Shown piece by piece: positions 60,003 through 64,000 of a stretch of 64,000 nt of DNA (the stretch's first letter is position 1; the number at the start of each line of letters is the position of its first letter). Source of the DNA: Pricia antarctica (GTDB lineage: Bacteria; Bacteroidota; Bacteroidia; Flavobacteriales; Flavobacteriaceae); NCBI RefSeq assembly GCF_900101815.1, contig NZ_FNAO01000002.1, positions 1 through 64,000 on the forward strand, in the 5' to 3' direction. The notes under the pieces are model-generated. The model saw nothing but the letters and a program-made list of their open reading frames with translations, made no database searches and was not told the DNA's origin. The translations under genes were made by a program, and so were the position numbers.

Positions 60003-61061
60003 ATGAAGACAATTAAAGGACCCGCCGTTTTTTTAGCGCAATTCGTAGATGACAAAGCACCCTTCAATTCTTTGGATGGTATGTGCCAATGGGCAGCCGA
60101 TCTAGGATATAAAGGCATTCAAATACCGACTTGGGAAAGTTTTCTTATCGATATCGACAAGGCTGCTGAAAGCCAGGATTATTGCGATGAGCTCAAAGGA
60201 AAAATCAACTCGTACGGACTGGAAATCACTGAGCTTTCTACCCATTTACAGGGGCAATTGGTCGCCGTACATCCCGCCTATGACCTGATGTTCGATAATT
60301 TTGCCCCCGATAAGGTTAAAAATAATCCTAAGGCCCGTACCGAATGGGCGGTAGATGTGGTCAAAAAAGCGGCGACGGCCAGTCGTCGATTGGGCTTGAA
60401 TACATCTGCCACTTTTTCGGGAGCCTTACTTTGGCATACCTGGCACCCATGGCCGCAACGCCCACCGGGATTAGTCGAAATGGGTTTTGAGGAGCTGGCC
60501 AAACGCTGGATGCCGATTTTAAACCATTACGATAAGGAAGGCGTCGATGTTTGTTATGAGATACACCCCGGCGAAGACCTGCACGACGGCGATACCTTCG
60601 AACGCTTTTTGGAGGCTACCGGAAACCATAAACGAGTCAATATTCTGTACGACCCCAGCCATTTTGTATTGCAACAGTTAGATTATATAGAGTACATCGA
60701 TCATTATCATGAGTTTATAAAATCCTTCCATGTAAAGGATTCGGAGTTCAACCCCACAGGAAAAAAGGGCGCTTTCGGAGGCTACAACAATTGGGGCGAC
60801 CGAGCCGGAAGGTACCGTTCATTGGGCGACGGCCAAATCGACTTTAAGACCATTTTCTCAAAACTCACCCAATACGGCTGCGATGTCTGGGCGGTGATGG
60901 AGTGGGAATGCTGCATCAAAAGTCCCGAACAGGGTGCCCGAGAAGGAGCCGTTTTCATCCAAGACCATATTATAGAGGCGACCGAAAGGGCCTTTGATGA
61001 TTTTGCAGGGGCCGATATCGATAAAGATCGGTTGAAAAGAATTTTAGGAATTGATAAATAG
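60003..61061 (+). CDS. Sugar phosphate isomerase/epimerase (TIM-barrel)
   Basis: Xylose-isomerase-like TIM-barrel protein of 352 residues, cytoplasmic. Metal-ligand motifs of the fold are visible: E in CYEIHPGEDLHD (about 179-190), D/H in YDPSHFVLQQLD (about 220-231), H/D in FHVKDSEFN (about 242-250) and E in VMEWE (about 299-303). It is intact and about the usual length for the Bacteroidota subgroup that travels with DUF1080 and Gfo/Idh/MocA genes. The DUF1080 lipoprotein gene follows 145 bp downstream on the same strand. A keto-sugar isomerase role is inferred from company, not shown. Confidence 0.9.
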   Translation: MKTIKGPAVFLAQFVDDKAPFNSLDGMCQWAADLGYKGIQIPTWESFLIDIDKAAESQDYCDELKGKINSYGLEITELSTHLQGQLVAVHPAYDLMFDNFAPDKVKNNPKARTEWAVDVVKKAATASRRLGLNTSATFSGALLWHTWHPWPQRPPGLVEMGFEELAKRWMPILNHYDKEGVDVCYEIHPGEDLHDGDTFERFLEATGNHKRVNILYDPSHFVLQQLDYIEYIDHYHEFIKSFHVKDSEFNPTGKKGAFGGYNNWGDRAGRYRSLGDGQIDFKTIFSKLTQYGCDVWAVMEWECCIKSPEQGAREGAVFIQDHIIEATERAFDDFAGADIDKDRLKRILGIDK

Positions 61062-61205
61062 ACCGTAAAGAAATGTGGATTGCATCTTACGATTGTAAAC
61101 ACGATTACATTTGCAAACGCATACGGCAGATCTATCAAGAATCTTTTAAATTAATAGTAAAACCTATCCGCCCAGTAGATGGGTTTATTTCAAAAACAAC
61201 ATTCC

Positions 61206-61961
61206 ATGAAAAATCTGTTCCTTACCCTATTCATCGCAGCCACAATTTTCGGATGCAAGGACAAAACCGAAAAATCCCAGAAAGAAATGACCGCCGAACG
61301 CGTGGAAGAGGCCGAAGCGGAAAATCCCCCACAGGAATGGACGGCACTTTTCGACGGCACGTCATTCGATGGATGGAAAGAGTATCAAAATGACGAAGTT
61401 TCCGATAACTGGAAAATCGAGGATGGCGCCCTGGTTTTACATCCTCCCAAAAATCGTAAGGAAGGCGAAATTCACGATCTGGTTACCAAGAAAGAATTCA
61501 CCAATTTTATACTTTCGCTGGACTGGAGAATCTCCGAAGGCGGAAATAGCGGTGTAATGTGGGGCGTACAGGAAGACGCGAAATATAAAAAACCTTATAA
61601 TACCGGACCTGAAATTCAAGTGCTCGACAACGAAAAGCATCCTGATGCCAAAGTGGGCCCCTCACATCAGTCCGGTGCGCTTTACGATTTAAAGGGCCCC
61701 TCAAAAGATGTTACAAAGCCGGTCGGCGAATGGAACACAATGGTAATCACTGTTGACAACGATAATAAGAGGGGCAGCGTGGAACTTAATGGCGAAGAAG
61801 TCGTCGCTTTTCCTGTAGGCAACGAAATGTGGAACGTCATGGTCTCGAAATCCAAATTTGCCGATTGGGAAGGTTTCGGAAAGTTCATCCAAGGAAAAAT
61901 CGCCCTCCAAGATCATGGTAATGGGGTATCGTACCGAAATATCAAGATTAAGGAACTTTAA
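61206..61961 (+). CDS. DUF1080 (3-keto-disaccharide hydrolase family) lipoprotein
   Basis: Lipoprotein of 251 residues from ATG 61206; an upstream in-frame ATG at 61179 only adds a non-signal leader. The signal peptide ends in ATIFGC (C17). A charged linker leads into the single DUF1080 concanavalin-like domain (about 45-250), with WTALFDGTSFDGW at its start, GGNSGVMWGVQE in the middle and LQDHGNGVSYRNIKIKEL at the end. Family members cleave 3-keto-glycosides. It is 145 bp after the isomerase gene and 9 bp before yicC. Compared with 5404-6090 it is a more typical family length. Confidence 0.88.
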   Translation: MKNLFLTLFIAATIFGCKDKTEKSQKEMTAERVEEAEAENPPQEWTALFDGTSFDGWKEYQNDEVSDNWKIEDGALVLHPPKNRKEGEIHDLVTKKEFTNFILSLDWRISEGGNSGVMWGVQEDAKYKKPYNTGPEIQVLDNEKHPDAKVGPSHQSGALYDLKGPSKDVTKPVGEWNTMVITVDNDNKRGSVELNGEEVVAFPVGNEMWNVMVSKSKFADWEGFGKFIQGKIALQDHGNGVSYRNIKIKEL

Positions 61962-61970
61962 AAAACCCCT

Positions 61971-62828
61971 ATGATTCAATCCATGACCGGATTTGGGAAG
62001 CACATTATACAGCTTCCATCTAAAAAAATTACCGTAGAGCTTAAATCCCTAAACAGTAAAAGTCTAGATCTGAACGCGCGGATGCCCTCGGCCTATCGCG
62101 AAAAAGAACTTGAAATACGAAAGACTATCGCCGCTTCTTTGGCCCGTGGTAAGGTCGATTTCAGCTTGTATGTAGAATTTACAGGAAACGAGACTTCCGC
62201 CGAAGTAAATGAAGTGGCGGTCAAGAATTATATGAAACAACTGCGATCGATTGCCGATGGCGATGATCTGCGTTTGTTGGAAATGGCCCTTCGAATGCCC
62301 GATTCCCTAAAAACAGAACGCGAGGATATCGAAGACGACGAGTACGAGTCCATTCAGCTTGCCGTTAGGGAAGCGCTAAAGGAAATCAACACGTTCAGGT
62401 CCGAAGAGGGAAGAGTACTGGAAAAGGACTTTTTACTGCGCATTCAAAACCTGCAGATTTTATTGGGAAAAGTGGAGCAAATGGATCCGGATCGTCAATC
62501 GGATGTACGTAGCCGGCTAGAAAAAGCAGTATCCGATTTGCAAACCGATGTCGACCAGAACCGCTTTGAGCAAGAACTGGTCTATTATTTGGAAAAGTAC
62601 GATATTACCGAGGAAAAGGTGCGGTTGGACAATCATTTGAACTATTTCGCCACAACGTTGAACTCAAAGGATTCCAACGGTAAAAAATTGGGATTCATCG
62701 CCCAAGAAATCGGCCGTGAAATCAATACCATAGGCTCAAAAGCAAATTATGCCCCTATGCAGCAATTGGTAGTACAAATGAAAGACGAGCTGGAGAAAAT
62801 CAAGGAGCAAATGTTGAATGTGCTCTGA
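61971..62828 (+). CDS. YicC family endoribonuclease
   Basis: Core-genome protein of 285 residues. It opens with the family hallmark MIQSMTGFGK and ends with the conserved DUF1732-type C-terminus containing LGFIAQEIGREINTIGSKA. Two domains (YicC_N about 1-155 and DUF1732 about 200-285) are present. YicC-type enzymes are RNases. The start is 9 bp after the DUF1080 stop. In Bacteroidota it is normally upstream of gmk and nadD, exactly as here. Confidence 0.93.
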   Translation: MIQSMTGFGKHIIQLPSKKITVELKSLNSKSLDLNARMPSAYREKELEIRKTIAASLARGKVDFSLYVEFTGNETSAEVNEVAVKNYMKQLRSIADGDDLRLLEMALRMPDSLKTEREDIEDDEYESIQLAVREALKEINTFRSEEGRVLEKDFLLRIQNLQILLGKVEQMDPDRQSDVRSRLEKAVSDLQTDVDQNRFEQELVYYLEKYDITEEKVRLDNHLNYFATTLNSKDSNGKKLGFIAQEIGREINTIGSKANYAPMQQLVVQMKDELEKIKEQMLNVL

Positions 62829-63007
62829 AAAAGTTGACAGCAACGGTACATGGTGAAAAAATTGTATAAGCCCACCTGCCGGACGGTTAGGTTTATTGGC
62901 TTATGCTACTATTAATTTTAGTATTTGGTTTCAAACCACAAACCAAATACACGAGTGCAGTACTATTTTTTGAATTTGAAACCTGCGCTTGAACTTGAAC
63001 TTTAATA

Positions 63008-63598
63008 ATGAAAGGCGGTAAACTCATTATATTCTCTGCACCCTCCGGGAGTGGCAAAACCACCATTGTACGCCATCTTTTGGAACAACCCGAACTGAAT
63101 CTGGCCTTTTCAGTGTCGGCAACCTCACGACCTCGACGAATCAAGGAGATAAATGGCGAGCATTATTATTTTATGTCCATTTCAGAATTTAAGAATAACA
63201 TCAAAACCGATAATTTTTTGGAGTGGGAAGAGGTATACCGCGATAATTTTTATGGTACCCTAAAGAGCGAGGTCGAAAGATTGTGGGGTGAGGGTAAAAA
63301 TGTCATCTTCGATATCGACGTCGCAGGCGGACTTCGAATTAAAAGAAAATTCCCGAAAGAAACCTTGGCCGTATTCGTGAAGCCCCCAAGTGTTGACGAA
63401 TTGAAAATACGCCTGAAAAAGCGCAGTACCGAAAGCGACGATAAAATTAACATGCGTATTGCCAAAGCCTCGGTAGAACTGGCTACGGCTCCCCAATTCG
63501 ATAAGATTATCAAAAATTATGATTTGGATACGGCACTTCAAGAAGCCCATGACCTGGTGGCGGAATTTATAGCCGAAAAACCTGTGCCGGGTGATTAA
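63008..63598 (+). CDS. gmk: Guanylate kinase
   Basis: Phosphorylates GMP to GDP with ATP, essential for nucleotide synthesis. The 196 residues contain the Walker A loop SAPSGSGKTT at about 9-18, the GMP-binding region SRPRRIKEINGEHYYFMS at about 40-57, and the lid and C-terminal helix LQEAHDLVAEFIAE. Length and order are those of bacterial Gmk (about 190-210). It follows yicC by 179 bp and precedes nadD by 103 bp. Confidence 0.97.
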   Translation: MKGGKLIIFSAPSGSGKTTIVRHLLEQPELNLAFSVSATSRPRRIKEINGEHYYFMSISEFKNNIKTDNFLEWEEVYRDNFYGTLKSEVERLWGEGKNVIFDIDVAGGLRIKRKFPKETLAVFVKPPSVDELKIRLKKRSTESDDKINMRIAKASVELATAPQFDKIIKNYDLDTALQEAHDLVAEFIAEKPVPGD

Positions 63599-63701
63599 AA
63601 ACAGTGAGATTTCTGCAGAACCTTGGCAAGGGTCTAGATGTCCGTCCTCCCAACGACTCGGCTCTGGGCGGTCCTAGAAATGACAAATAGTTCCCAAACT
63701 T

Positions 63702-64000
63702 ATGAAAAAAGTCGGCCTCTATTTTGGTACGTTCAATCCGATTCATATCGGTCACTTGGCCATTGCCAACCATATGGTGGAATTTTCTGACTTGGACGAG
63801 GTCTGGTTCGTTATTACGCCTTTAAGTCCCTTTAAAAAAAAACAATCGCTGCTTGACAACCATCACCGGTATCAGATGGTGTTCGAGGCCGTTCAGGACT
63901 ATCCCAAACTAAAGCCCAGCAAAATCGAATTTAATCTGCCGCAGCCTAACTATACAGTAGACACGCTGGTGCATTTGAATGAAAAATACGGGGAAGAGTA
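63702..64000 (+). CDS. nadD: Nicotinate-nucleotide adenylyltransferase, cut by the window edge
   Basis: Forms deamido-NAD from NaMN and ATP. Only the first 99 residues are in the window. They begin at ATG 63702 with the nucleotidyltransferase motif YFGTFNPIHIGHLAIA (7-22), which holds the H-x-G-H signature, followed by VWFVITPLSPFKKK. The frame is open to the last base, so the gene continues to the right. Following gmk is the usual order in this phylum. Confidence 0.93.
   Translation, partial: MKKVGLYFGTFNPIHIGHLAIANHMVEFSDLDEVWFVITPLSPFKKKQSLLDNHHRYQMVFEAVQDYPKLKPSKIEFNLPQPNYTVDTLVHLNEKYGEE

Overview
The window looks like the chromosome of a marine, polysaccharide-degrading member of the Bacteroidota, most likely a Flavobacteriaceae relative. 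Support comes from a SusC/SusD pair, many lipoproteins with Bacteroidota-style signal peptides, a Bacteroidota-type tyrosine recombinase, a DUF5916 outer-membrane protein, a sulfatase and many carbohydrate enzymes, and genes without obvious Shine-Dalgarno sites. The right edge (yicC, gmk, nadD) is ordinary core genome. The left edge is the end of an integrated mobile element.

Layout. (1) 1-3432: right end of an integrative element with a hipBA toxin-antitoxin pair, a tyrosine integrase, a helically phased repeat array and a 42-bp tRNA-Asn 3' fragment that acts as the junction (attR-like). (2) 3.4-16.5 kb: accessory sugar-metabolism region full of broken genes: remnants of a LamG protein and a membrane transporter, a frameshifted PfkB kinase, a multiply broken class II aldolase, a Gfo/Idh/MocA gene with its middle deleted, and truncated NagB-like and DoxX-like genes. 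Intact here are a nitrilase-fold amidase, a DUF1080 lipoprotein, a DUF5916 protein, a GMC oxidoreductase with a gluconate-dehydrogenase-subunit-3-like partner, a CIA30 protein and an aldo/keto reductase. (3) 16.7-20 kb: MltF-type lytic transglycosylase and a sorbosone-dehydrogenase-like lipoprotein, followed by a decayed second integrase. (4) 20.7-30.3 kb: a leftward glycan-uptake block, AraC regulator, SusC, SusD, terminator, and a very large VCBS/ASPIC lipoprotein. (5) 30.6-34 kb: a decayed sulfatase beside an intact one. (6) 34.4-49.7 kb: a rightward operon-like run with an MFS sugar porter (preceded by about ten copies of a 7-bp tandem repeat), SGNH hydrolase, GH2-like enzyme, GH36 alpha-galactosidase, aldose 1-epimerase, DUF5107/TPR protein, a second paralogous GH2-like enzyme, and a dead GH43-like gene. 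(7) 49.9-61.9 kb: M16 peptidase, Gfo/Idh/MocA oxidoreductase, large GH2 beta-galactosidase, ASCH protein, a second GMC oxidoreductase, sugar-phosphate-isomerase-like protein and a second DUF1080 lipoprotein. (8) 61.9-64 kb: yicC, gmk, nadD.

How it fits together (inference). The intact enzymes suggest use of galactose-containing, partly sulfated glycans: sulfatase, alpha-galactosidase, GH2 enzymes, mutarotase and an inner-membrane sugar porter. A second theme is oxidative glycoside processing: GMC dehydrogenases, Gfo/Idh/MocA dehydrogenases, DUF1080 proteins and sugar isomerases recur in three places, a combination known from 3-keto-glycoside pathways. About ten broken genes, nearly all of sugar metabolism, show that this locus has been remodelled and partly lost. 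I did not see a CRISPR array, rRNA or complete tRNA. The most distinctive items are the integrase/tRNA-Asn junction with phased repeats, the heptanucleotide repeat in front of the sugar-porter operon, and the paired GMC dehydrogenases with a conserved C-x5-C-x3-C motif.
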